From Trichoplax adhaerens (taxonomy: Eukaryota > Placozoa > Uniplacotomia > Trichoplacea > Trichoplacidae), in NCBI RefSeq assembly GCF_000150275.1, contig NW_002060960.1, positions 1,113,686 through 1,177,685 of the forward strand: a stretch of 64,000 bases of DNA. The letters are read 5' to 3'. Position 1 is the stretch's first letter. The number at the start of each line of letters is the position of its first letter. Below, in pieces: positions 37,225 through 49,381 of this stretch. The notes beneath the pieces are model-generated. The model ran no database searches. It was not told the origin of the DNA and saw nothing but the letters and a program-made list of their open reading frames with translations. Made by a program: the position numbers and the translations under genes.

Positions 37225-37632
37225 CTACGTGTTACTTAGTTTCCTTTTGGTTCCCTTTTCATTTTCCCTTTCCGCATTTTCTAAGATTTCTATCACTGGC
37301 GAATTAATGGTAGATAGAACCTCACAAAATGCATCAAATGCTCGATTACCACGTTCCGGTAAAATATCCAACAATTTCTCCATTTTCCTGTGATAATAAT
37401 TGTCACAGTTTATATTATCTACATGATAGATTTTTACAACTAAGCTATATCATCGTATCGTATTGCGGACTTACTCATAATCGGTATGCTGACATACAAT
37501 GATTTCCTTTAGATAAAGTGTTAGAATTTCTCGACTGTATAAGTGATTACAAATAGGCTTCACACTTGATTTACATTCCTCAATAATTTTGACGTAGTGG
37601 CTGCGTAAGATTTGTTTATGTATTTCCAACAT
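37225..37632 (-). CDS. CARD-only protein, two exons (106 aa)
   Basis: Exon 1 (37632-37475, 158 nt) and exon 2 (37387-37225, 163 nt) sum to 321 nt, exactly 106 codons plus TAG. The intron has GTAAGT and TTATCACAG boundaries. Exon 1 begins MLEIHKQILRSHYVKIIEEC and continues with HLYSREILT. Exon 2 carries LLDILPERGNRAFDAFCEVL, the classic CARD helix 4-5 motif seen in CRADD/RAIDD and caspase prodomains. A short Lys/Glu-rich tail follows. CARD domains pair with other CARDs to build apoptosis or inflammation complexes. With no effector domain, this would be an adaptor or a dominant-negative regulator. It lies 545 bp past the Roco stop on the same strand, so joint function with the CARD-Roco gene is plausible. 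Confidence 0.85.
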
Positions 37633-38176
37633 TCCAACTCCGCTGATCTTATATTTTGGTATAGTTGACGCTGAAGTAAATAATCAAAAAATATTTAAGT
37701 TAATTATTTGTCGCTTGTTGAAATAGTATAAGATATTCATATTTTCCTTATAGGAGCTACGATTATAATTTTCAAAGAATAACTCAAGTTAGTCCATAGA
37801 CATATTGGCAACTTTGCCTAACTAACCACGATCTTCCTCAGTTAACGGCATGGGAGTGTCCTGTCCGTTATCGCTAGAAGCATCGACTGTTAAATCCAAG
37901 AGATAAAGAATTATTATTAAACCAATTTATAAGGTTATAGATTTCATTTAATAAATTAATGAGTTCGATCCGCCGTACAATAAAGTACATACTTTTTAAA
38001 AAATTTTACTGAATATTTTGTCTATTGTCATTACAGTTATTTTAGTTAGTAAATTTATGACAACATCGTTTCAAATGTATGAGCGCTATTATTGATAACT
38101 TATCGATTGAATTAGAAATTAAAGTTGAAATATTATTAAAGCAATTTGTTACTGTTTAATAGATCAATAAAATTGG
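37633..38176. other. Spacer between Roco gene and CARD-only gene
   Basis: Mostly non-coding. A possible small minus-strand exon (37886-37827: acceptor TTTAACAG, content ASSDNGQDTPMPLTEED, donor GTTAGT) could be a 5' exon of the CARD-only gene, but the start codon in the next exon makes it unnecessary. Confidence 0.35.
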
Positions 38177-40305
38177 TTATTCATGAGAGTTCCAATTAAG
38201 CCTACTGTATATACTGATACATTTCATAAAGGAATAATCAGCTACAAAAGATTCGAAAGACAGCACCGTATTTGTGGTATCACCTGCAATATTATCTAAC
38301 CAAAACTTTAATTGGTTCGAGGAAAACCAAACATATTGACATTTAGGGCAATCCAGAAGTGATTTATCATCACTTAAGTCATCTTCGATATTTACTAACT
38401 CTCCACAACGCGGACACTTAACACTCACTTTTATTCGTATGTGACTCATATTTGGCATCCATTTAGTAAGAACGATTCTTAAAGCTGATTCAATTACATC
38501 CTTAACATTGAGCTCAACGGCTGTTTTAGCTTGTAAACTTCGGTGTCGATAAACTAATTGTAAGCCTATGACCGTTGATAACTTATCGATAATCAAATTA
38601 ATACCAGGACTAATTCGAAATGAAGCGCAGTTTTGATATAGTTGAACTCTGCTATTATTCCATCCACGCTTCTGCAAACATTGAGAAATCAAGCAGTAAA
38701 AGATATTATAAGAAATATAGGGTAACTCCTTCTCATCAAACCCTAAATAGATGTATTTCGATGTGGTGCTATTCGATGGATATAATGCATTACTCTTAGG
38801 TCGTGTCTTTAGCAGACAAGGAATAAGATAGATACGATCTTTTCCTTGTAATTCACTTGCTTCACAAAGAATATCGTAGTGAGTCATAAGAGACAATACG
38901 TATTTTCTTTCTTCATCGTCTAAATTAAATTTGCTCCAAACGTGTCGAATGTATTCTTCGCTTATTTTGCCTGTATTCTGAATCTTCTCGTAGTCACACC
39001 AGTCATCAGCATGAGAAGACTTGAAAAATGAAATTCGAATTAATGAACAAAACACCTCAATTAGCCAATCAATATCCGATACGACCCAATTACTCAGAAT
39101 CTCGTCTTTATCGCAATAGACGATTTGTCCGATACTATGCAAGTAAGATAATAAACTATCTAACTTCTCGCCTTGCTTAGATAGATGATGTTTGTCTATC
39201 AAGTCTTTAACTTGTGTTTTAGTCAGTAACTTCTTTATTGTTTTATCTTCTCTTTCTCCACGAAGTATTTGAATGATTTCATACCATCGAACTGGAATAG
39301 GATTCGTTATAAATGGTAATTTTTCTGCAATTGTTGTAAAGATTTGACATAACTGTTTACGTGTCTCGTCTCTTAGACGTTGAGTTGCTTCGCTGTTATC
39401 GTTGCCATCACCATTCATAGCTAAGTGTGATAAGTATAGATGTTTGGAAAAGGCCTTATGGCCAAATTCACGTGATATCTTGTTATAAGCTGCTTGTATT
39501 TTTCTATTTTTTTCTTTTTCATTATTAGCTACAATCTTATCTGCATGACTACCGATGACAATGACAATAGGCAATTCATAATTTTTACCATCGATCGTAA
39601 TCTCATTTCTAACATTACCCTCTAAACCATCGCTTAACCTCTTGCATCCATGTACAGATGATAACCATTCATGCATTCTTGCATAGTAGGTTATATCTGA
39701 TTTTGAGTTGTTCCTTTGTTGTATAGCGTCATTAATCTCTTCAGCGATATTAAATACAAGAACATAAATACTATCACACGACATAAATGGTTGATGTGTA
39801 ACGTGATATTCTGCCTGATCTCCGAAGTCGCACAATACAGCATGTAGATTGTCTATTTTTGACTGCTGTGATTTATTACATTCATTACTATCTGTATTTG
39901 CCTTTTGTATCTCAGAAAGTTTCGGTATAAGTTTGTTATACTTGCTGCGAAGTGATTCATCGAATACATTCGTTCTTTGCGATTTCATATTGGATAAGGT
40001 CTGTCTTGTAACTTGTAAAGATGGCGATTGAAAAACTGCTAACCCAACTTTACTATCAGCGAGAGTGCCCAATCCAGTCTTCACCATATCACCAGTATCG
40101 AATGTAATCAATTCTATTAGCGGATAATTACCACTAGCTACTTGTGTTGGTGCTTCATTAGCCAATAGTGACTGCTTAATTAGCACTTTGAGTAAAGTTG
40201 TTTTACCTACATTTTCTGGTCCGATAATCATAATTCTTATAAGATTGTTCTTACATTTTCCTTCTTGTAATGCGCAAATGAAATCGCGAAAATAATTCAG
40301 TCCAA
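38177..40305 (-). CDS. Roco-family GTPase: Roc, COR and C-terminal zinc ribbon
   Basis: One large exon; the in-frame Met at 40231 gives 684 aa. The frame is open upstream to a consensus acceptor (GTAACACAG) at 40305. Numbering from that Met: P-loop GPENVGKTT (4-12), G3 DFGDQAEY (135-142), G4-like SHADK (228-232), defining a Roc GTPase. A COR region spans about 305-480 (PVRWYEII, LLSYLHSIGQIVY, ILSNWVVSDIDWL). A C-terminal CPRC (606-609) and CPKC (628-631) pair forms a zinc ribbon. There is no kinase and no LRR in this exon. Roco proteins are dimeric GTP switches; several animal members act in stress and death signalling. The start is uncertain because the exon is probably internal, preceded by the CARD exon at 45499-45187. 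Intact, with no frameshift. Confidence 0.9.
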
Positions 40306-40734
40306 CTGTGTTACGAAACGAGAGTTAATATGGAGGATGAAATTCACAAAATTTGTTTTCAAATTAAAAAATTATACAGTATGTACTGATTTTCATTTCA
40401 ACTATATCTTGCATATTGTGCAATCTTTAACAAATTATGATAAATTATCATACAGGAGCTGATAAATACTGTTTTGTCAAATATTTTCGCAATAGCATTT
40501 ATTCAACAACTTATTACACTTTATTATAGTATATTTAAAGTTAACCAGACATGACTACATTAATTAAACTGATTTCTCTATAATTCTAACAACAATATCC
40601 TAAATTAATGCTATAAACACAAAAGATAGAATATACTATGATTAAAAACTGTATATCTTTTTTGCTATATGATGAAATCTAAACGAGTTTTCACACAATA
40701 TTATATACATCTTTACTATTTTCGATCGTCAAAT

Positions 40735-43700
40735 CTTTTATTATACATGCTATACTATGAGTATTTAACTAAATGTAAATGTGATAATATACAGTAAGAA
40801 AAAAATACAGTACGTACAATAGTCTATTTAATAATGTCATTGTATATTTAATATACCAATACAACGATACTTACCTCCTGCAATATTCGTATGATGTGTA
40901 TGATTGATATGGAATTATGCGATGATAGAATAATAGAGTTTATATAGTATTGACGTATAGTAAGACACAAGTAGAGAAGAGTAGAGTAGTAATGGTAATT
41001 TGTATTGAATGACGATTGAATGGCGATTTAGTGTATAAGCATTGCAGTGTATTGGTGGTTTTAGTATACGTATATCCGTATAATAACCATACGATAATCA
41101 TTCCATTCGATCATTGCATATATGTACATATCCATTCCATAGTAAATCGCATTGTCGATCCCATAGTAAATCCAATAACATTAAACATGCTATACTACAA
41201 CTTATTATAATTATCGTACAAGTATTATTCTAATCATACACAATAACAAATATACAGTACGTACAATAGTCTATTTAATAATGTCATTGTATATTTGATA
41301 TACAATTATATTAATACTTACAATCTGTACAATTGATATAGAATTATACGATGATAGAATAATAGAATTTATATAGTATTGACGTATAGTAAGAGTGAGA
41401 TAGAAGAGTAGAGTAGTAATGATAATTTGTATTGCATGGCGATTTAGTGTATAAGCATTGCAGTGTATTGGTGGTTTTAGTATACGTATATCCGTATAAT
41501 AACAATACGATAATCATCGCAGTCGATCATTGCATATATGTACATATCCGTTCCATAGTAAATCGCATTGCCGATCCCATAAAATAATCCAAGTTAATAC
41601 ACTAAAATAATATTAATCCTCATACAGCAAACATGCTATGCTACAACTTACTATAATTATCGTAGAAGTATTATTGGGATCATACATACTGACAAATATA
41701 TAGCCCGTACAATAGTCTATTTAATAATATCATTGTGTATTTTATACACCAATACAACGATACTTACAATCTGTATGATTAAAAAAAAATAATGTGATTA
41801 TAAAAAAATAAAGTTTATACAACATTGACGTATAGTAAAAGAGAAGTAGAGAAGAGTAGAGTAGTAATGGTAATTTGTATTGAATGACGATTGCATGGCG
41901 ATTAAGTGTATAAGCATTGCAGTGTATTGTTAGTTTTAGTATATGTATATCCGTACAGTAACAATGAAAAATCATTGCATTCCATCATAGCATACATGTA
42001 CATTTCCATTCCACAGTAAATCGTATTGTCGATTTCATAGTAAATCCAACAGTAAACCATATATGTTTGTTAATAAAACAAAATAAAACAATCCAAGTTA
42101 ATATACTAAAATAATATTAATCCTTCTACATTAAACATACTATACTACAATTTATTATAACTATCGTACAAGTAATATTGTAATCATACACAATAACAAA
42201 TATACAGTACGTACAATAGTCTATTTATTGATATCATTGTGTATTTAATATACGAATACAACGATACCTACCCCCTGCAATATTCGTATGATGTGTATGA
42301 TTGATATGGAAATATTCGATAATAGAATAATAGAGTTTATACATTATTGACGTACAGTAAGATAAAAGTAGAGTAATAAAGGTACATTGTAATCAATGGC
42401 GATTTAGTGCATTAGTAGTTTAAGTATACGTATATCCGTATATTAACCATACGATATTATTGAATTCGATCATTACATATATGTACATATCCGTTCCATA
42501 GTAAATCCAGTAGTAAACCATATATGTATATTAAAACAATAACATAAAATAATCACAATTAATACACTAAAATAATATTAATCCTCCTACATTAAACATG
42601 CTATACTACAACTTATTATAATTATCGTACAAGTATTATTCTAATCATACACAATAACAAATATACAGTAAGTACAATAGCCTACGTAATAATATAATTG
42701 CATATTTAATATGCGAATTAACAATACTTACGCCCTGTAATATTCGTATGATGTGTATGATTGATATGGAATTATGCGACGATAGAATAATAGAGTTTAT
42801 ATAGTATTGACGTATAATAAGACAAAAGTAGAGAAGAGTAGAGTAGTAATGGTAATTTGTATTGAATGACGATTGAATGGCGATTTAGTGTATAAGCATT
42901 GAGGTGTATTGGTAGTTTTAGTATACGTATATTCATATAATAACCATACGATAATCATTCCATTCGATCATTGTATATATGTACATACCCGTTCCATAGT
43001 AAATCGCATTGTCGATCCCATAGTAAATCCAATAATAAACCATATATGTATATTAATATAATAACGTAAGAAAATTCATATTAATACGCAAAAGTAATAT
43101 TAATCCTCCAACATTAAACATGCTATACTTCAATTATAATTACCGTACAAATAATATTGTAATCATAAACAATAATACATAAACAGTATGTAAAACAGTC
43201 TATTTGATAATAATAAATATACAGTACGTACAATAGCCTATTAAATACTGTCATTCTATATTTAATATACCAATATAGCGATACTTACGCCCTGTAATAT
43301 TCGTACAATGTGTAAGATTGATATGGAATTATGCGATGATAGAATAAAAGAGTTTATATAGTATTGACGTATAGTAAGACACAAGTAGAGAAGAGTAGAG
43401 TAGTAATGGTTGATTGTAGTAAATGACGATTGAACGGCGTTTTAGTGTATTGGTGATTTTAGTATACGTATATTCGTAAAATAACCATACGATAATCATT
43501 CCATTCGATCATTGCATATATGTACATATCCATTCCATAGTAAATCGAATTGTCGATCCCATAGTAAATCCAGTAGTAAACCATAGATGTATAATAACAT
43601 AAAATAATCATAATTAAAAATAAAATAATATTAATCCTCCTACATTAAACATGCTATACTATAATTATAAGTATCGTACAAGTATTATTGTAATCATACA

Positions 43701-45090
43701 CAATAAAAAATATACAGTACGTACAATAGTCTATTTAATAATGTCATTGTATATTTAATATACCAATATAACGATACTTACGATCTGTTGATTAATATGG
43801 AATTATGCGACGATAGAATAATACAGTTTATATAGTATTGACGTATAGTAAGAAAGAAGTGGAAAAGAGAACAGTAGTAATGGTAAATTGTATTGAATGA
43901 CGATTGAATGGCGATTTAGTGTATAAGCATTGCAGTGTATTGGTGGTTTAGTATACGCATATCCGTATAATAACCATACGATAATCATTCCATTCGATCA
44001 TTGCATATATGTACATATCCATTACATAGTTAGTCACATTGTCGATCCCATAGTAAATCCAGTAGTAAACCATATATGTATGTAAATACAATAACATAAA
44101 ATAATCATAATTTATACACTAAAATAATATTAATCTTCTAATATTAAACATGCTGTACTACAACTTATTATGATTATCGTACAAGTATAATTGTAATCAT
44201 ACACAATAACAAATGTACAGTACGTACAATAGTCTATTTAATAATGTCATAGTATATTTAATATGCGAATAAAATAATACTTACAATCTGTATTAATCAT
44301 ACGGAATAATGCAATGATAGAATAATACAGTTTATATAGTATTGACGTATAGTATGACACAAGTAGAGAAGAGTAGGGTAGTAATGGTTATTTATATTGA
44401 ATAACGATGGAATGGCGATTTAGTGTATAAGCATTGCAGTGTATTGGTGGTTTTAGTATACGTATATCCGTATAATAACCATACGATAATCATTCCATTT
44501 GATCATTGCATATATGTACATATCCATTCCATAGTAAATCGCATTGTCGATCCCATAGTAAATCCAATAGTAAACCATATATGTATAAAAATACGATAAC
44601 ATAAATAATTCATGTTAATGCGCAAAAGTAATATTAATCCTCGTACATTAAACATACTATACTGCAATTATAATTATCATACAAGTATTATTCTAATCAT
44701 ACACAATAACAAATATACAGTACGTACAATAGTCTATTTAATAATGTCATTGTATATTTATTATACCAATACAACGATACTTACAGTCTGTAATATTCGT
44801 ATGATGTGTATGATTGATATGGAATTATGCGATGATAGAATAATACAGTTTATATAGTATTGACGTATAGTAAGACACAAGTAGAGAAGAGTAGAGTAGT
44901 AATGGTAATTTGTATTGAATGACGATTGAATGGCGATTTAGTGTATAAGCATTGCAGTGTATTGGTAGTTTTAGTATACGTATATCCGTATAATAACCAT
45001 ACGATAATCATTCCATTCGATCATTGCATATATGTACATATCCATTCCATAGGAAATAGGATTGTCGTTCCAATAGAAAATCATATATAT
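40735..45090. repeat. Nine-copy tandem repeat of about 490 bp
   Basis: The landmark ATTGACGTA(T/C)AGTA recurs at about 40949, 41378, 41824, 42346, 42806, 43363, 43837, 44338 and 44859. Spacings are 429 to 557 bp. Other unit landmarks: TACAGTACGTACAATAGTCT, AGAGTAGAGTAGTAATGGT, GTATACGTATATCCGTATAA, TGCATATATGTACATATCC and TTAAACATGCTATACTACAA. Unit length varies by internal indels, including extra sequence around 43080-43215. Several 60-80 codon frames on both strands recur in every unit because of the repeat and are not genes. The array fills almost all of the gap between the CARD and Roco exons. Confidence 0.92.
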
Positions 45091-45160
45091 ATCAATCAAA
45101 TCATATAGATTATTTTATTAAACAGAGTAAATGTAATAATGAACGAAAGTAATAATTATT

Positions 45161-45499
45161 TTACAATTTGCTGTTTGTAACTGTACCCGGATCATTGGCC
45201 GCATCATGTAAAATCCAACCGAATTTTTGTACTTTAAGATCTGGTTGCAAACATAATAAATTGCAAAAGGAAGTCATGTTCGTTTTATCTTTTTTCTTGG
45301 ACTTTAACAAACTGCACAGTGTTCTGTTTTTTTGTTGTCGAGATGACTTTGAATTGATTAATTTGTACTCCTCCTCTGATATTAAATTCTCATTCTTGAT
45401 ATCAGTTAACAACTCTTCTATAGGTAAATGATCGCAGAGATGATTTTCATAAATTCGTAAAGCGTTGTCAATATAATTCCATCCTTCCATTATTTCCAA
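45161..45499 (-). CDS. CARD domain exon, likely 5' end of a CARD-Roco gene
   Basis: An open frame of 112 codons starts at Met 45499. Residues about 9-92 show a CARD pattern: helix with LRIYENHL, IEELLTDIKNENLIS, EEEYKLI, LLKSKKKD, FCNLLCLQ. It could end as is (TAA at 45163-45161). Alternatively a donor CCGG|GTACAG at 45187/45186 ends the exon in phase 1, exactly the phase needed by the Roco acceptor at 40305; 313 + 2129 nt gives 813 codons plus stop. A CARD fused to Roc-COR would make a GTP-regulated death-fold scaffold. The domain call is good, the fusion is inference. Confidence 0.75.
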   Translation of the reverse strand: MEIMEGWNYIDNALRIYENHLCDHLPIEELLTDIKNENLISEEEYKLINSKSSRQQKNRTLCSLLKSKKKDKTNMTSFCNLLCLQPDLKVQKFGWILHDAANDPGTVTNSKL

Positions 45500-47569
45500 T
45501 CAGCCTGTGTGGAGCGTCAATAATATGGCTATATTTAGTTTTAGCTGTTTCGGTTTTTCATTTTTCTCTAACACAGTATTACGTGCAGTAGACAATACTG
45601 TAGCAGTGATAAGCTATCACATCACTTTCAATACAATCCTATCACTCGATTTCATTTCTACTGTAATGTATAAGTAACAACAGATTGTTGTACTCCATCT
45701 TGACTTTAACGACTTCAATTTATAGTTTAGTAGTCAAACATAGACTCATTGTCGGTATACAAGAAGGATTTACAACGTTGCAACATGGAATAATGTGCGA
45801 GTATTTCAACATGTCATTGATATACTCGTAAAGCGATTGTTGATGTATTGTAATAGTCAGTTATAGTCTATTTTTCATCGTCCAAGTAGGAGTTTATTCT
45901 CTCTTGTACACGGTATAAAGTTACTGAACCTCTGACAGGTCTATCAAATGGTAATACTATCTATTAAATGAGCACATTATCGTAAACCGTCAGCAAAGCG
46001 ACGGGAGTTTGTACTAGTCAGATATTAACTGTCTTGGTACAGCTAATTTCTACAGTATATTAGGTATTAATTGTCTTACTACAGTTCATTTACCTCTCTA
46101 TTGTTGTCAAGATGAAATGTTATGTTGTTTTGTATGTGTACGTATTCCACCCACCCACCCATCCTAGAAACGAGCAGCGCGGGGGTATTTATACTACTGT
46201 TAGATGACTGTGATTATGGGTTCATTTCAATAGGTCAGTATAAGATTTTTGCAGTACTTTTTAGCTCTAAGGTAGTCATTTCTGCAGAGTACTGATTATT
46301 AAAATAGTATTCGTTATGTCGGTAAGGGTGGCCACTGGGCCTTTCAAGTTTGATTTGATGTAATATTCTGATGAAAATTGAATAAACATACAATCTTTAT
46401 AGAGTTTTCTACGCAGCCATTTTGATTGTTACATTTTCTTATAACGGTTGCTATCGATAGAGCAAGCTTTGCTTGCATACTCAAGCGATCCTTAGAGTCA
46501 TTATAATGATTGGTACAGAATTGACCACAGTACTAAGGACATTGTACCGCACTGTAGATATCTTACAGTACCTGCTAATCTTAACTTGGTATGTCCATCA
46601 CCATACATTAGTTATCATAATGTGCTTTGGACCATTAACTATTCTTAATATAGCATTTCATCCGTGAATGCATTATTGAAAAGTAGTATTCTACAAGCAT
46701 TGCTGTGAATATAGTAATGCCTGGCTATTACCGGAATATAGGTAATACTATCTGTTAATTATTAACAAATAAGTACATTATCGTAAACCGTCAGCAAAGC
46801 GATGTGAGTTTGTACTAGTAGTCATTAAAGACACCGTGTAATGTAACTCACTGACGTTATTAACTGTAACTATATATGAGTATCATATTCATAACATAAT
46901 CATTATTGACGTAAAAAGACAATCGCTACACGCAGATATTTACATCTACAGTAAAAATATTCCATGACCATGTAAAATTAGTTAATCGAATCAGCTACAC
47001 AATAGTTACTTAATTCTGATTGTGGGTACCGAACTAATTAGGCATTGTTCGAAAATAGTTTTAAAGTATACCGTACAAACATGACATCGTCAAAGTTTTA
47101 TTATATTTCTTTCTCTCTCCGTTTATATGAACGGGGAATTCTCACTAGTAGGATGAATGGAAGAAATAGGCATCATCATTTTTAAAACTACAGGTATGGT
47201 TTGTTACTAGATGTCATCATGCAATTTCATATTACTGTATTATAAACACAAGTGAGTCAAGGACTATCAGTCAATAATAACCTGTAGCGCAGCAAGGATA
47301 TTTTGCACGCAGCTTGAAGACAACACGCGTCAATTCGGTACGAGTGAAAATTGGGACAATCACCTGCATAGCCGTTACTAAATATGGATTAGACAGTAAA
47401 TCTAATTTGGACAATCTGTTGATGGAGTATGTGAAGGAAATGCTCTATTCTGTACACTCATTGCTCATTCACTCAATTGATGGAGGCTAACTACCTGTAA
47501 GAGTATCATTGAGTTGAGCGATCTGTGAATGGTGTATTGATCTGATCAATGATGGGCTTATCAGACTGA
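45500..47569. other. Upstream region of the CARD gene with a duplicated block
   Basis: No exon recognised. The likely promoter of the CARD(-Roco) gene lies at the left. A C-rich run CCACCCACCCACCCATCC and a G-run (GCGCGGGGG) followed by TATTTATA occur at 46150-46190, unusual for this AT-rich DNA and promoter-like, but direction is unknown. Confidence 0.4.
45973..46820. repeat. Two copies of a conserved block of about 46 bp
   Basis: ACATTATCGTAAACCGTCAG followed by CAAAGCGAYGKGAGTTTGTACTAGT occurs at 45973-46018 and at 46774-46820, same orientation, with two differences seen. Each is preceded by GGTAATACTATCT. Neighbouring sequence is far less alike. Confidence 0.7.
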
Positions 47570-48035
47570 TTGGAGTTGATGGCCAGTGGATATCGGTGGT
47601 GATGTCACTGGTTGAAGTAGCGGATAGTCGATCAACGATGGGATGGATTCCTCTACTGGCTATTGGCTAAGCAGGAGAAAGGCTGAAAAGGAAAGGGGAA
47701 AAAACTGCAGCAAGGCCCGTCAAGATAGCGCAATCAACTGAGAGCAATGTTGGCTACGTTCTCCAAACTAACTATACGGCACGTTTCTGCAGCTGGTTGG
47801 CATGGGCATAGTAGACAGTATAGTGTACCGCGTCAGACATGCAATCCACTCGAAATGACTCAAGAATCAGCCTGCACATCATTAGTATTACAGATGATCG
47901 TCTCTACCAGTCTACCTAATGCGATTACAGTCGTGAAGAAGGACGGACATCTTGTTTAATGACTACAGTACTAGAATTGATTGACCAGGCCCTTCTCCAG
48001 TTCTCCTACTTGTTGCAATCATGTCCTTCGAGTAA

Positions 48036-48073
48036 TTATTATTCCATTTGAAAATAGGAAAATGGAATAATAA
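48036..48073. repeat. Perfect 14-bp hairpin
   Basis: TTATTATTCCATTT and its exact complement AAATGGAATAATAA flank a 10-bp loop. It occupies a position in duplication copy 1 comparable to that of the larger palindrome in copy 2. Confidence 0.75.
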
Positions 48074-49202
48074 TAAATTAATATAACGTTCTCTTCTATT
48101 GCATTGGAAGCGCGACACAGTGACAGGATTACATTGATTTGGAGACGACGGTGTGCAATAGAGACCCTTAACAACCCTTACAGACTAACGGTCTCTAGTG
48201 TACTGTACAATGTTGCGTATTGGCAGTGGTTACCATATTCAGTTAGTCACTGCCGTAATAGCAGGGCGAGCTTTCTTCAACGTTTTACTTCAACTATCTT
48301 TTAAACTACTGTAAGTACCAGCATACAGTTTAGAAGGCAAGAAATGGGCCTAGTTACTTTGTTGATAGCCTGCCTGCCTGTTATCCAATACTCCGCTACG
48401 ATATATGATATTTTGTTGAAGATTGCAATGATGCAGGAAAGATGCAAATTATGCTATAGAATGCAGCAACTTATTTCACCCGTTTTTTTACCCTTCAAAA
48501 ATGAAAAAAAGAGTCGTTTCCTTCTAGCATAGAACCACTGATTACTTCATCATTACCTTGTTCTTACTCTCCAAACGTGATATAAACAGTAAAATTTTTA
48601 TAATGTATAACTCATTGAGGTAATTAATAATGGAGTAGGGTAAAACCTAGTCAATGCAATAGCACTCTTTCACTATTTTGAATCCAACCTTGCAAGAGTC
48701 AATATATAATACAACAATTGGTTTTCATAGGTACATGATCCGTTATGATGATCATCTCCACTTACCAGGTTAATTGGAGTTGATGGCAAGTGGATATCGG
48801 TGCTGATGTTCCTAGTTGAAATAGAGAATACGATAACGGTGCTTGGAGCGTACACAATCCTCTAATCGTAGCGGATCGTTGATGAAAGATGAGATTGAGA
48901 AAAGGGATGAAGAAAACTCCAGCAAGGCCCGCCAACTGAGAAGAATGTTGCCAATGTTCTTCTGTACAGATGCTATCAGTAGTCTACAGTAGGTCATCCA
49001 AAGTGGTGTACAATACACTATGCTACACTCCACGCTAATAACGCTTGCAGTGGTTGGTGTTTTGGCGCCCAGCGACTACTGGCGAGTAGCGAGTCGGTAA
49101 ATCACTTTCAGTACTAAGTAAGGGTTAGACGATCCATTTTGCCGCTGATTCGACTCTATCAATGCAAGCGTATATCATACTGCTCGAAAGCAACTTAGCA
49201 AT

Positions 49203-49381
49203 GCGAAGAGGCGGTCCGTTTCTACGGATCGGAAGGAATATCTCAATTTTATTGGTTACTTCTTTCCATTGTGTGAATGGAAAGAAGTAACCAATAAAAT
49301 TGAGTGAAAGGAAAGAAGTAACCAATGAAATTGAGATATTTCTTCCGATCCGTAGATGATCCATGCGCACCGCCTCTTCGC
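49203..49381. repeat. Nested palindrome (fold-back element)
   Basis: The inner arms are a perfect 29-bp inverted repeat (49242-49270 and 49276-49304) with a 5-bp loop GTGTG. Outside them a second copy of the right arm follows (49309-49335), and then outer arms CTACGGATCGGAAG/CTTCCGATCCGTAG (49222-49235, 49342-49355) and GCGAAGAGGCGG/CCGCCTCTTCGC (49203-49214, 49370-49381). The whole 179-bp segment can fold on itself in more than one way. Confidence 0.88.

Noticed and set aside
37960-37990. Possible tRNA motif GAGTTCGATCC
   Set aside because: No paired arms at the right distances on either strand.
41016-45108. Repeated 60-80 codon frames on both strands in the tandem array
   Set aside because: They recur with each unit and are shadows of the repeat; no splice context or known motif.
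45161-45169. C-terminal SKL of the CARD frame as a peroxisome-targeting signal
   Set aside because: It is created only if the exon reads through to the TAA; a phase-compatible donor upstream makes it probably intronic.
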